Shown one piece after another: positions 53,971 to 64,000 of a DNA stretch of 64,000 nucleotides. Source of the DNA: Heligmosomoides polygyrus polygyrus (lineage: Eukaryota; Nematoda; Chromadorea; Rhabditida; Heligmosomidae); NCBI GenBank assembly GCA_947396885.1, contig OX377202.1:16430001-16494000 (forward strand), in the 5' to 3' direction. Under the pieces are notes generated by a model. The model did not search any database. It was not told where the DNA came from and saw nothing but the letters and a program-made list of their open reading frames with translations. The first letter of the stretch is position 1, and every line of letters begins with the position of its first letter. The position numbers and the translations under genes are program-made.

Positions 53971-54860
53971 CCAAAGCAATGCCGAGATTCCGAAGGGCCT
54001 AAGTGCTCTGGCTGGAGTGAAACAGCGTGGTCTTTCGCCGCAGTGCGCCGAAAGAACGTCCAGATTAGAGAAGATGTCATGTCGGATGGCAGTGGGCATC
54101 ATGGGCGACTGCCGCCTCCTCGGCAGCGACGAGACGGCGGGCACTCGGGAAAACTTTATGTTTATCTTTATTTGGGCATGTGATACTATGCAAATGCAGC
54201 TGCGACCAACAAGGGTACATGGAGGTCGAGATTCCATAGCAATAACCTTGTGAAAAGGGGTTGAAACAATAACGAGTCTACGCGAAACTAATCCAATTAC
54301 TATAAAAAACAACGAAAATGGAACAACTAAAAGGAAAACTAAAGAGAAGAAAAAAATAATGCTGTCAAGTGGCTCTGCCTCCGAGCAGAATGTGGGAAAT
54401 TAAGAATGTTTCAAAAAAACTTATTTATGATTGTTTCGAAAGCCGAAAGTTTAGAAAGTATCTGAAAACGCCTGCACAACTTGACGTATTCGCTTTTCGC
54501 CCTGCAGATGAAGTAGCTTGAACGAACTGAGGCCCCATCCCCCCTACCCAAAGCACTTTAAGTTTAGATGCTCTGGTAAAGAACCTAAACTATATCTCAA
54601 ACGTGGAGAGACATCTGACTAGATGGAAAGAATTGCTGTCGACCAACGTGTATTAGTCAATGCAGAAATTTGTAAATCAAGAGCAAATCAACTTCCTCCT
54701 CCTTAAGTCTAATGTTTCAATCTCAAGAGCAAAGTTGCTTGGTCTTCCTAGTCTGTGTTCCAGAAGAAAAAAGAACGATTTGCTTATGTTTTTAAAAATT
54801 CTGACTAAAACCGTTGCATTTGACCCACTGCCGTTCTTCAAGTCTCCACTATCTAGAAAT
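53971..54860. other. Unassigned sequence
   Basis: No gene or known element recognised. The minus-strand frame 53692-54312 mostly translates the purine tract and is not credible as a gene. Confidence 0.35.
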
Positions 54861-56705
54861 ACTTACTTACTTTGATACTTTGATGGTCCTTTTTGGCTGG
54901 AGGTCTTCTCAGTGGGGACCACAACTCTTCCAGACCGCTCGATCTCTGGCTGCTTGCATCCAGTGAGGCAGACTCCGCTCTCTGAAAGATCTTGAGAATG
55001 AGTCTGCCCATCGCGTTGGCGGTCGTCCCAGTGGTCTCTTATGGTCTCTCGGGTCAAGCGAAGGTTGCTGATCCGTTTACCGTCGACAAGGTAGCCTTTA
55101 TCGTCCCAGTTCAAGTCTTTCGTGGCATCCTGGAGGGCCGCAGTGAATAGCTTGGGAGAAATCGTGTCTCCCTGCCGTACTCCTTTCCCGATAGGAATTT
55201 TAAGCTTTCGATCGAACAGCTGGATGGTAGTCGATGTGTTCGAGAAGCATTCGTCGAGAAGTCGGATATAGGGCGATGGTATACCAGCGTGCACAAGTGC
55301 GTTCAAAACGGCGTTGATTTCCACAGAGTCGAACGCTTTCCGGTAATCCACGAAGACAAGGACAAGTGGGAGGTGGTATTCGCGGCTCCTCTCGATGAGC
55401 TGTGAGACAGTCTGAATATGGTTCATGCAGGAGAAATCCTTGCGAAACCCTGCTTGCTCCACTGGCTGATATTCATCCAAGCAACGCTCCATGCGGTTAA
55501 GCAGTATCTTGGTGAAGATCTTGTACACAACCGAGAGAAGACTGATGGGTCGATAGTTATTGATATCCTCCTGCTAACCTTTTTTAAAGATTAAAACTGT
55601 TTTCGACTCCTTCCATGAGTCCGGAATCCTACCAACTCGAAGGTAGTGGTTGAAGTGCTTGGCAAGAAGTGAGCAGACGGCACTGCCACCCGCACAAAGG
55701 AGATCAGCAGAAATGCCGTCCGGTCCGGGAGCAGTGCCCGGCTTCATCCTTCTGATGGCATGAGCAACTTCCGATTCCAGAATGGGAGGTACTTCCTCAG
55801 CTGGTGGCATCAAGCATTTCGGGACAGTGATGGAAGAACGGAACAGATCTGTGTAGAATTCCTAAACGATGGCCTCCATCGCTCTTCGAGACGTTTGCGT
55901 TGTTCCATCCTTATCCACAAGGGCTGACATTATTGCCTTCTGATCGCAGAGATCTCGTTTGCAGCGCTTTATGCTTGAACCTTTCCCAGCCGCTTCTAAC
56001 AGCTTCAATCTTCTGTAGGCTTGAATGGACTCCTTCACTGCAACTCGACAGGCCTTCGAGATGGTGACTTTTTCCAGATGGGAAGCATTAGGATCCAGTT
56101 TAACAGCTCTTCTTTGCTTCAAGAGTTTAATCGCATGTGCGTTGAGTCTTGAAGCAGACGGTGATGTGGCTTCGCAAGAGCTGCTAGCACATTTCAACAG
56201 TACTTTGGAGAGAAGGTCGTAGTCTTCCAATGGATCTTCAAGAAGATTCCAATCGTCACTTTATCGCATATTCCAACTCCTCAGACTTAAATGTGGGGAT
56301 CCTCACCGGTGCCGGTTTATGAGTGTCACGCTTGAACATCCTCTTTTTGAGAGTCAGCTTCGCACGGACAAGACAGTGATCCGAGCCGGTGTCAAATGAA
56401 GGCAGCACGGAGACGTCAAACAGACTCCAGCGTCTGTTTGTAAGAACATGGTCGATCTCCGAACGTGTTTCTCCATTTGGGCTTTCCCAGGTCCATCGTC
56501 GGTTTGAAGGCTTCTTAAACATAGAATTTCCATGGTAGAGACGACACGCGGATAGGAAGTCTATCAGGCGCTCTCCGTTTTCGTTCCTTGAGGAAGTTCC
56601 ATGTGGTCCTAGCCTCCATTCGTCGTGATCATTCGTACCGACGATAGCGTTAAAGTCCCCTCCGTTTGTGCCGTTAGCCACCACAAAGTGATGTTCACCC
56701 CTTCA
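54861..56705 (-). mobile_element. RTE-clade LINE, second family, internally deleted
   Basis: Minus-strand element from the endonuclease C-terminus to a 3' end made of CTTACTTACTTTGATACTTTG words. It differs from the 16562 RTE in sequence. The catalytic palm is deleted and several stops are present. Confidence 0.87.
54870..56690 (-). pseudogene. RTE endonuclease/reverse transcriptase, broken
   Basis: In order on the minus strand: endonuclease motifs GGDFNAIVG and SEIDHVLTNRRW, FDTGSDHCLVRAKL (56690-56256); a linker RRAMEAIV (to 55862); an in-frame stop; RT fingers AIRRMKPGTAPGPDGIS and SWKESKTVLIFKKG (55813-55574); a stop; then LVFVDYRKAFDS and KGVRQGDTISPKLF. After KRISNLR the FADD catalytic box should follow. 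Instead the frame jumps to the 3' end (ETIRDHWDDRQRDGQ), so about 1 kb of coding sequence has been lost. Confidence 0.9.
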
Positions 56706-56719
56706 CCGCGGTGAGGTGG

Positions 56720-57058
56720 CACATGAATCTAGAAATAGAAAAGGGAAACTTAGAATCTATGTCTCTGTTGCAAGGACGCAGGCTAGGTCAAGCTTCCTCA
56801 CCTACAGGAATCTCAGGGAGCTCAACTGCTTGCTTGGTGAATCCGAAAATGTCACACAGATGTCACTCCCGGCTCTCAAGTCATTTATTGCTCGTAGATT
56901 TCTTTTTTTAAGCTAATTTAGTGTTGTGTTTTTTCGCGATCATTTCTTGAGTCTTGATTTGATATGTCCTGGTTTCATTTGATTTCCTTTTCTTTATGTT
57001 AATCCACGCGTATTGTATGACACGTCTTTGAGTAAATAAATAAATAAATAAATAAATA
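56720..57058 (+). mobile_element. CR1 3' end with (AAAT)n tail
   Basis: C-terminal reading RTQARSSFLTYRNLRELN and LPALKSFIARRFLF-stop, a short 3' region and AAATAAAT at 57032-57058. 5'-truncated. Confidence 0.82.
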
Positions 57059-57059
57059 A

Positions 57060-57468
57060 GATGGGGTTCCTTTAAGCGCTACTAGGAATGGTTCTGTAAT
57101 TAAATCCTAAAAACAGGAACATTCCCTGGTATAACTGTTTTCCACCTTTTCCAGAAGTTTCATGGATTTGATTTTGGTTGGATATATTATAGGGGTGCCA
57201 TATTCCAGCATGGGGAGCACATAAACTTTGTATGCCTTAAGAGAAATTAAAGATCACACATAGAAAGACACATGAATAGATTGCACATAGCTTTATCCGA
57301 TACCTCCTTGCAATGTTTCCCAAATCGAGATGATGCAAGAAAGCGCAGGTACCACACTCCTTTCCATGTGAAATTTGGTGGTCGCCAATTGAATAATCAG
57401 CTTTTATGATGTTTTTACCAGTGTCCAAGACCCTAATTTTGTCTTTGGCCAACGGGAGCTCTCATATC
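57060..57468 (-). pseudogene. CR1 RT remnant, post-palm piece
   Basis: Minus strand LPLAKDKIRVLDTGKN, YSIGDHQISHGKEC, then AYKVYVLPMLEYGTPIIY and KLLEKVENSYTREC. It follows directly on the palm piece at 57962 once the intervening CR1 is removed. Confidence 0.8.
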
Positions 57469-57469
57469 T

Positions 57470-57960
57470 ATTTCACTAGAAAGCTCTGGATACGCTTATA
57501 TGGGTGTGATTACACTACCACACCTTCTGCCTCTAATCGCAACAATTTTTTAAAATCTCCAGTCTTGAGACTCGTAAGAAATGGAATGATCTGCTCATGA
57601 TTTTCAAAATGTTTACTGAACTGGTAGCACTAAAGCTTGATGAGTTCTACACGCTTCAAAATTCCAACACAAGAGGTGGCCAGAGGAAAATCCATTTCTC
57701 CAAGGCGAAGAGCTCCATCCGTGCTTCCTTTTTGATCTAAAAGGCCGGCTCTAAGTTTTTAAAATTCTCAAAAATATGCGTTCCCTAATTCATTAGCTCA
57801 TTTTAAGAGGCTTGTGGACAGCCATCTCCTAGAGTAACTAAGTAGTTACTATACGTTGTGTTGTAGTGTTGTTTTTCTGGTTGTTGAGTGTTTTGTATTT
57901 TCACTGCGTGTAATTGTAACTATTTGCACGTCTAAATAAATAAATAAATAAATAGATAAA
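57470..57960 (+). mobile_element. CR1 3' end inserted in opposite-strand CR1
   Basis: Plus-strand remnant: FTRKLWIRLYGCDYTT, LRLVRNGMICS, NTRGGQRKIHFSKAKSSI and FKRLVDSHLLE-stop, then about 110 bp and AAATAAAT at 57934-57956. 5'-truncated. Confidence 0.83.
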
Positions 57961-57961
57961 T

Positions 57962-58331
57962 ATCTGGGACAATTGACGACATCTGAAATTGCTAGTTGGA
58001 AATTCATGGCATCTAGAGACGAGCTGATTGTGCTATAAAGTTTGAGACCGTCGGCGAAAACCTTACAGGCAATGCTGCGATCGGCAATCATTGTATGGAT
58101 ACCTCTAGTATAGATGTTAAAGAGTATTGGAGATAAAACCGACCCTAGTGGGACTCCACTCGTTGCATTTTTAGGAAGAGGAAGCTTCCCCATAAAATTG
58201 ACCCTGAAAGTTCTATTGGCTAAAAGGTCTTCAATCCAAAGAATGATTTTTGGGCGCAAACCGACCAAGGCCAGTTGTACGATTAGCTTTATATGCGGTA
58301 CGTTATCAAATGCCTTCTGAAAATCAAAGTA
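57962..58331 (-). pseudogene. CR1 RT remnant, palm piece
   Basis: FDFQKAFDNVPHIKL, LRPKIILWIEDLLANRTF, SGVPLGSVLSPILFNIYT and CKVFADGLKLYS. The catalytic YADD reads FADG, so the second aspartate is lost. Piece of the 57060-60290 CR1. Confidence 0.88.
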
Positions 58332-59366
58332 TTAGGTTGTCCCGTAAGTCCTGCCGTTTTTTCAACGATTCGTTGCGGATTTCGCCGGCAGCCTCTCCTA
58401 TACAGCTTCCGAAAGAAAGTGATTTGCTCTATCAGAGCCTGTATTGCATTTCTTTTTTCATCTTGAATTTTGTCATTTTTTAGGTCGTTAAAATGAAAAG
58501 TGGAAAAGTGAAAAAGTGGCCATCTGCGCACTTGTTCGCTCCGCTTAGATTTTGAAATTTTGCGCAGTTTTTTAGAGCATTTGGAATACAATGTTCTGTA
58601 CTATAAGAATACGTGGCGGTCCTATTTGCTCATTCGTTTTTTACTGATTTTTTAGTCATCAAATTGGGACGTCCGACTTTTCTGTCCGAATTTTTACTGA
58701 CAGCTCCTGCTCTGTGGTTGGAATTCTTTGCTTGTTGTTATATGTCGTTCGGAAGAGGATGTCTTGCTTAATAAGAAGGTGTGTCGCGTTTATTGGCTCA
58801 TGCTGACTTTTGCCGAGTAGCAGCAAAATTCCAAAAAGAGAAAAATCATCTCCACCAACTTCTCCTTCTCTTTGTTCAGTTGTTTATCTTCGACAGAAAT
58901 CAGCATAAGCCAATAAACGCGACACACGTTCTTATTGAGCAAGACATCCTCTTCCGAACGACATATAACACCAAGCAAAAAAGTCCAACCACAGAACCGG
59001 AGTTTTGGTAAAAATTCGGACGGAAAAGTCGGAATTGCCAATTTGATGGCCTAAAAATCGATAAAGGACAAATAGTGTCAACAAGATTCTTGTAGTACAA
59101 AACATTGCCTTCCAAACGCTATGAGAAACTGCACAAAAATTCCAAACCTAAGCGGATAGAACAACTGCGCAGATGGCCATTTTTTCACTTTTCACTTTTC
59201 ATTTTACAACCTAAAAATTGACAAAATTTTTTTATGAAATGCAATATACTCTCTAATAGAGGAAATCATTTCCTTTCGAAAGCTGTATGGCGCTATGCAA
59301 GAGGCCGCCGGCGAAATCCGCAATGAATCGTTGAAAAAAAACGGCAGGACTTATGGGACAACCTAA
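58332..59366. mobile_element. Palindromic TA-flanked element, 1035 bp
   Basis: TTAGGTTGTCCCGTAAGTCC at 58332 is inverted at 59366 (TTAGGTTGTCCCATAAGTCC). TA lies at 58330-58331 and 59367-59368. The homology continues inward: each arm is about 470 bp, with a ~100-bp loop near 58806-58906. No transposase. The ends place it with mariner-mobilised elements. It interrupts a CR1 reading frame cleanly. Confidence 0.92.
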
Positions 59367-59368
59367 TA

Positions 59369-60290
59369 CACCACATTCACCGCTAGATTCCGGTCAAGTG
59401 CATCGGTCCAGTCACTGAGGGCGGCCAACATTTGAGTAGCGGTGAACCTCCTCCGGCGAAACCCATGTTGTTCGGCGGGGATGACGGACTACTGATCAAG
59501 GTGTGAAACGATGACCTTTTTGAGCATTTTTCAAAAAGCCTAGCAAAAATAGGTATGAAGCTCACCGAACGGTAATTTTTTGGGCAGGTGAGCGGCGGTT
59601 TTTGAGGTAACGGAATTACATAAGCTCCTTTCCATTTTGACGGAACCTCGCCTCGCATCAAGTTTAAATATACTTTAGATTAAATATATTTTACTTGAGA
59701 TTTATGGAGAAACAATGTTAAACCTCAATGGTTTGTTTCGCCACCTCCCTTCAGACAAACCGTTTTTATTATAAGTTAAGTTAAAGATGATCCCCAACGG
59801 TCCTGCAATGTCTTGGGCTACAGCCTTGATAAAACTCAATGGAATTGCATCTGGAATCAGTGCATAAGCCTTTGGCTACTTGTTCAAAAGTTCCAAAATC
59901 TTATCTCTGTAGAACCAAAAAGAATCAGACATCTGAAAAAAGTAGAAACAATCAAAGCAGATATGCTTGTTTAGAATCGGATGTTTGGGAAGTACTTTGA
60001 TACACACTTTCAAATGTTTTTCCTAAGGTCTCCGCTTTGAAATTAGAAGTAAAGTGCGAAACACCATGGTCTTCCACCAAGGTATCTAGGAAAGGAGCAC
60101 TTGGGTTTGTCTTTCATTCTCATCAACCTGAAAAAGCCATTGGGGTTGCCTAATGACACAATCCTCTCCTCAAAAGATGCTGAAATTTTTTCAGTTTTCT
60201 CGAAAGTCTATTCGATAAAACTTTGAAGTATTCCCTGTCTTATCACAAGGAGAGCGTGTCGCTCGTTTCCATGCTCTCTCCCGACGGTTG
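59369..60290 (-). pseudogene. CR1 RT remnant, N-terminal piece
   Basis: YALIPDAIPLSFIKAVAQDI near 59830-59880, MRGEVPSKWKGAYVIPLPQ near 59610-59660, NYRSVSFIPIFARLFEKC and NMGFAGGG near 59460-59580. Several stops and frameshifts. The 5' limit near 60290 is approximate. Confidence 0.8.
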
Positions 60291-60663
60291 GCTAATGACA
60301 ACAAATATTTTGTCCATCTCGATTTATTAATCGGTTTCTTAGTCCTATGCACAAAAAGTGTGATGCAGCGCTTAAGAACCTAGATCAGTAGTTCGTACGT
60401 TAACAGAGATTTAATTTTTTAATTTTCAAATTTTTTCAAACGAGATGGACACTCGCACTTGATGGACAAGGCAGACGGGAAAAAACCAGAAAAGCTTCTC
60501 TTGCTGATCAGCCATGTAAACAAAACAAGTGAATTGAAGATGGTGCAGAAACTCCACTACTTTAGAAAAAATCACAGAGACAGCCGGAAGAAGGTAGCAC
60601 CAGATGCCTTCTTTAAAAAAAACCCTAAAACAATACGCAACCCACACAATGTCAAACACCGAA
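60291..60663. other. Unassigned sequence
   Basis: No gene recognised. Confidence 0.3.
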
Positions 60664-60665
60664 TA

Positions 60666-61912
60666 TTAGGTTGAGTCGTAAATTTTGCAGCAAAATTTAC
60701 CCTCCAGCAAAAACAAGACCATACCACAAAAAAATGATTGACTTAAATCAAGTAGTTGCCGTTATTCACAATGAGTCTCTTCCGTTTTTCGTGAAATGAG
60801 TGGATTACATCTCTGTAGAATTTGGTTGGCTTCAACCTGAAGAAATCCTGCACCACCGCCGTGACCTCATCGACTTCGGTGAAGCGCGTACCATGAGGAA
60901 GTGATCCATCAATCGAAGCAGATGGCGGTCAGACGGCGATATATCTGCAGTGTATGGTAAATGCTAGGTTTTGGTCCAGCCCAATTCCTAGATTTTTGCC
61001 AGCATCTGAACTGCCGTAAGCGGTCGGCCGTTGCCCTGGTGCATGAAACATTGCCTCGTATCGTCTTCTTGCTCCACTAATTTATGCTGGGTTTGGTCGT
61101 CTTGTTGGCAGAAGCGAGCGCCGAGAATGGTTTGACTATGCGAAACAGCTTTCGGTGCACTGGACCATTACACATCTATCAAACACACGGCAGGACATTC
61201 TTTGGGTGAATCTCCGATTTTGAAGTCAGAACCTCCAGCTCGTTGCGTTTCGGCTATTGCTTTCCGCCTACCGTTGTAGTGAAGCATCCACTTTTCATCG
61301 CTGGTAAAGATTCAATCCAGGCCTCCTCGCTTGAAGCGGTGCCGGAGCTCTCGGCAGTCGGAAGCACAGCGATTTACTTAGGTTTCCGTCGAAGGATGAG
61401 GCACTGACCAAGGCGACTTTGGCGAGCATCCACTCTTCTGTAGTCGACGAGCGGAGGTTCACTGAGAGATATGGAGACCAGCGGTCATTCCTAGTGTGGT
61501 TTGAAAAGAATTCGACTTGATAGCTTTTTGCAGGCTCCCTTTGTTTACCGCAGTTGATCTCCCGGGAGTGGTTTGCCTTTGTTGCCCTTCTGGGCGAAAA
61601 TGAACAGGTGATACCATCTTCAATAATTTATTCGGTTAGGAGTGAACCTGACGGTGATTTCCTGAGTATGCGTGACTCCCGTCGCTGGGTTGCTGCCGAG
61701 CTTGAACTAATTGAAAATGAAATCACACACTTTTTCCCTTTGAGTGCTCATCGTTCTGTGAACAAAACTTTTCAACAACGCAAGGAAAATTAACGATTCA
61801 AATCTCAAAATAACCGCTGGAAAACAAGGTTTCAAAAAGAATATAATACTTTAGCGGGTTTACTTTGAGTTACGGAAAATCAGAAATGATGCAAAATTTA
61901 TGACTCAACCAA
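60666..61912 (-). mobile_element. Mariner element, defective
   Basis: Ends TTAGGTTGAGTCGTAAATTTTG and inverted TTGGTTGAGTCATAAATTTTG, with TA at 60664-60665 and 61913-61914. Length 1247 bp. The transposase reads on the minus strand and is broken. Confidence 0.88.
60750..61800 (-). pseudogene. Mariner transposase remnant
   Basis: Minus strand, LHYNGRRKAIAET near 61250-61290, FCQQDDQTQHKLVEQED near 61060-61110, the second catalytic region reduced to CFMHQGNGRPLT, the third region LPYTADISPSDRHLLRLMDHFL near 60890-60960 (family PYSPDLAPTDYHLF), and a short C-terminus. Stops in several places. Clearly not functional. Confidence 0.82.
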
Positions 61913-61974
61913 TATCTGAACTCTATACAAGTTATCGTTTTAAGGCTGTTTTGATATTTAAAAAAATTAAAAGA

Positions 61975-62030
61975 AATAGGATTAATCAATCTCTTTTAGT
62001 AGTGGGCCACGCATTCTGTTGGGTAGACGG
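61975..62030 (-). mobile_element. SINE 3' scrap
   Basis: AATAGGATTAATCAATCTCTTTTAG and GGGCCACGCATTCTGTTG match the SINE tail and 3' body on the minus strand. Confidence 0.5.
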
Positions 62031-62499
62031 AAAGGCTTGACCTGCTTCCCTTCAGTCTCTGTAAATCATTGAAGGCCATATTGGAGCAAATGTATGCCAG
62101 AATGGGGTAGAATGTTGTTGAAGTTGATTATAGATGAGCATATAAACGCGCGTTGACCAGAATAAGGAGGCCATGACTTCAATTGATCAAAACATGTGTG
62201 AAAAGCGACCTTCTCAAAGAAAGTGAGAGTACTCAGGACAATAGTTCGACTTTTTGCGCCCATCCCATGGGACACCGTTAGTGGCCGATACGCGATGAGA
62301 TACCTCCAAAACATCATCAGGTGTCCAGCAGAAGAAGAAGACCCTTCTTGGTTGTTGGTAAGGCTCCATTAGAACGTGCTTAGTTTGAGTTATTTTCTGA
62401 AGCTGCCAGAAGATTGCCGAATTCGGTTGGGAAGTTCTACGTCATGGTCCCTCTTCAACGACCTGGCTGTTTCTGACTTCGCACATTTGATCGTCATAG

Positions 62500-63085
62500 T
62501 TACGGTGGCCCTTTTTTGTCTGTTACCCAGACAGCTGAATAATTCTTTAACAAGAGAATTAGGCAGTGTTCGAAACGGTCGGTGAGGAAAGAGGTCAGCC
62601 ACCCAAACGTCGGCCGCGGCTCTGTCATAACACATGATGATTACAAGGTGTTCAAGCACGATAACCTTCAAATCCAAAATTATCAACCTCTGTCCGATAA
62701 CGGCAAACAGATAACGCGCGCAGGTGTAGCCAGCTTCTCAGATGAGCACAGCTTAAACATGAATCCGCTGGATTGCTCTTTTTAGGCGATTTTGGAGAAT
62801 GAGGTCTGGGCTACTTTCAACAGAAGTGACCAGTCGCAGAAGGCTACCCTGTTAAAAACACTGAACGAAATCCAAGCGAGTACTTGCGGCGCGTGCTCAT
62901 GAATTTTTTCGTCGTTTTCGCTCCTGTATTCACAGTAGAGAAGCCAATGTCAATTGCGAGTTATTCTATCGTGTTTGCAAGATCATGTTCCATATTTCTC
63001 AAGTGAATATTTGAAAACTTACTGCGCATTACTCTTTCCACAACCGCCATTTACTGCGTCAATACTTTTTACGCACCCTGTAATC
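62500..63085 (+). pseudogene. Tc1/mariner transposase remnant, 3' part
   Basis: Plus strand: FSDEHSLNMNPLDCSF near 62735-62785 resembles the SPDLNPLD third-aspartate block of Tc1-type transposases. AILENEVWATFNRSDQSQKAT follows near 62790-62850. The right end GTCAATACTTTTTACGCACCCTGT near 63058-63082 looks like a terminal repeat. The left end was not found. Confidence 0.6.
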
Positions 63086-63660
63086 TTTAGTGGTGAAGCC
63101 CTGTTAATCTAATATATTAAATAGTTTTTATTGAATTATATTATCCTATTTTTAGTTCGTTACGCTTCCAAAGGCAGCTGTCTACCTGGCGTTTCTGAAT
63201 CTTCTTGGCTTATGAACTATCTTGAACCTTTGTGCTAGGTAAATTAGTACGGCGATTCATAAGGCCACAGGTGTCAATATATTCTATAGTCCGCTTGGAA
63301 TCGTTAACATACTATTGAAAGCCTCTTCTATTCCACTGTCTATGGGCTGTTGGCTCTACGTGCTCTTCGGTGGCCCTCGTCGACATGCGCGCTGCCCATA
63401 AAGGCTGGCTTATCTAATGTTAAACCAGTGGTCTACAAACTTCTAACGGTGGCCTGAAATCCACTGTCAGGCCTTTCAAAAATTAGGGTTTTTTCACACA
63501 TCCATCCTTCCTCACTAGGCACCTCCGACTCGCCCCTTTCTTCTCCTCTTTTGGAATATGTTGTCAGTGTTTACTGTACTGATAAGTGGACGACACCTGT
63601 TTCCATTGACAATCTACCTCCTAGATTAGCCTAAAAATGTTCTTTTGTTGTTTTTCTTAT
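63086..63660. other. Unassigned sequence
   Basis: No gene or element recognised. Confidence 0.3.
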
Positions 63661-63952
63661 ACGACGCGTGTAGCGCAGTCGGAGGAGGCGCCGACGGTCG
63701 CGTGCACCTGAAACAAGGTTCCAGTTTCAGATTTTCCGCCCAAGTCAACCAAGCCTTCCATTCCTCCGGGGTCGGTGAATTGGTACCAGACGTGTCTGGG
63801 AAGGATAAAACGCTGACTTCTTCATCGGTTGGCCACCACAAGTCATTGTAATGCCGAATACGCATTCATATCGCCTCCACGATATCCCGTAGAAGTAGAA
63901 TGCGCTGGCTCATCCCAAAAGGGATGGAGTAACGCCGTCCTTTATCCTTGTA
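63661..63952 (+). mobile_element. tRNA-derived SINE, full length
   Basis: Near-consensus plus-strand copy: head GACGCGTGTAGCGCAGTCGG, a B box eroded to GGTTCCAGTTTCAG, 3' body CGTAGAAGTAGAATGCGC and tail GCCGTCCTTTATCC. It is followed by a short spacer and an AATAAATAAATAAATTAATT run at the window end. Confidence 0.93.
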
Positions 63953-64000
63953 CAACGCGTCTTGTAACGTATTCAATAAATAAATAAATTAATTAATTAA

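Larger units (their letters stand above)
57060..60290 (-). mobile_element. CR1-clade LINE with two nested insertions
   Basis: Minus-strand CR1 in three pieces: 59369-60290 (linker, RT fingers), 57962-58331 (palm) and 57060-57468 (post-palm). The interruptions are a TA-flanked palindromic element (58332-59366) and a plus-strand CR1 3' end (about 57470-57960). Removing the first restores the VYFDFQKAFDNV reading across the TA, confirming the order of events. Confidence 0.85.

Noticed and set aside
53692..54312. 206-codon minus-strand ORF as a membrane protein
   Set aside because: Its hydrophobic look comes from translating a pyrimidine-biased strand (runs of F, L, S); composition rather than selection explains it.
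57060..57960. 5' inversion (twin priming) of a single CR1
   Set aside because: The minus and plus pieces both cover the FTRKL/YTREC segment and are diverged from each other. The minus piece continues naturally from 57962 after removing the plus piece, so nested insertion explains it better.

Overview
The window looks like repeat-dense, gene-poor nematode DNA, probably from a strongylid parasite such as a hookworm. That placement is inference. It rests on a tRNA-derived SINE present in about 40 full or partial copies, on mariner elements of the same broad group as the hookworm mariner 'bandit' and human Hsmar1, and on RTE- and CR1-clade LINEs with nematode-like (AAAT)n tails. I see no bacterial operons, no CRISPR array, no rRNA and no functional tRNA gene. 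I could not establish any host protein-coding gene; almost every recognisable reading frame belongs to a transposable element.

Layout. 0-5 kb: four SINEs, unassigned DNA, then the first arm of a long inverted repeat (3683-4377). 5-8.6 kb: a mariner with terminal repeats and TA duplication (5133-8590), split in mid-transposase by 2.2 kb holding the second arm, a palindromic MITE, a SINE and a short tandem array. 8.6-13.5 kb: RTE debris and a 5'-truncated CR1 (10099-12444) lodged in a SINE, followed by more SINEs. 13.5-16.2 kb: a broken mariner beside a structurally intact 1283-bp mariner (14936-16218), which encodes the only full-length transposase here. 16.3-19.8 kb: a Tc1/mariner-like non-autonomous element carrying a 5'-truncated RTE with a 13-bp target duplication. 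20-27.6 kb: SINE-in-SINE, CR1 fragments, a tandemly duplicated CR1 3' region, small foldbacks and a CR1 on the minus strand. 28-32 kb: a decayed mariner, unassigned DNA and SINEs. 32.7-35.4 kb: a 2.4-kb GC-rich foldback element inserted in a SINE. 35.4-44.7 kb: three degraded mariners, one of them hosting two SINEs, an RTE 3' end and unassigned DNA. 45.5-48.8 kb: a hAT-like element with an 8-bp target duplication, and a Harbinger-like MITE (TAA duplication) inside a SINE. 49-54 kb: SINEs, unassigned DNA and purine-rich tracts. 54.9-60.3 kb: a broken RTE, then a CR1 interrupted by an opposite-strand CR1 and by a 1.0-kb palindromic TA element. 60.7-64 kb: two more degraded Tc1/mariner copies and a SINE.

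How the parts relate. The SINE repeatedly acts as landing pad: CR1, the foldback, the Harbinger-like MITE and other SINEs all sit inside SINE copies. LINE-type machinery (RTE or CR1) presumably mobilises the SINE, and mariner transposase presumably acts on the TA-flanked palindromic elements. Both statements follow from family knowledge plus end similarity and were not tested. The only evidently complete autonomous-type element is the mariner at 14936-16218.
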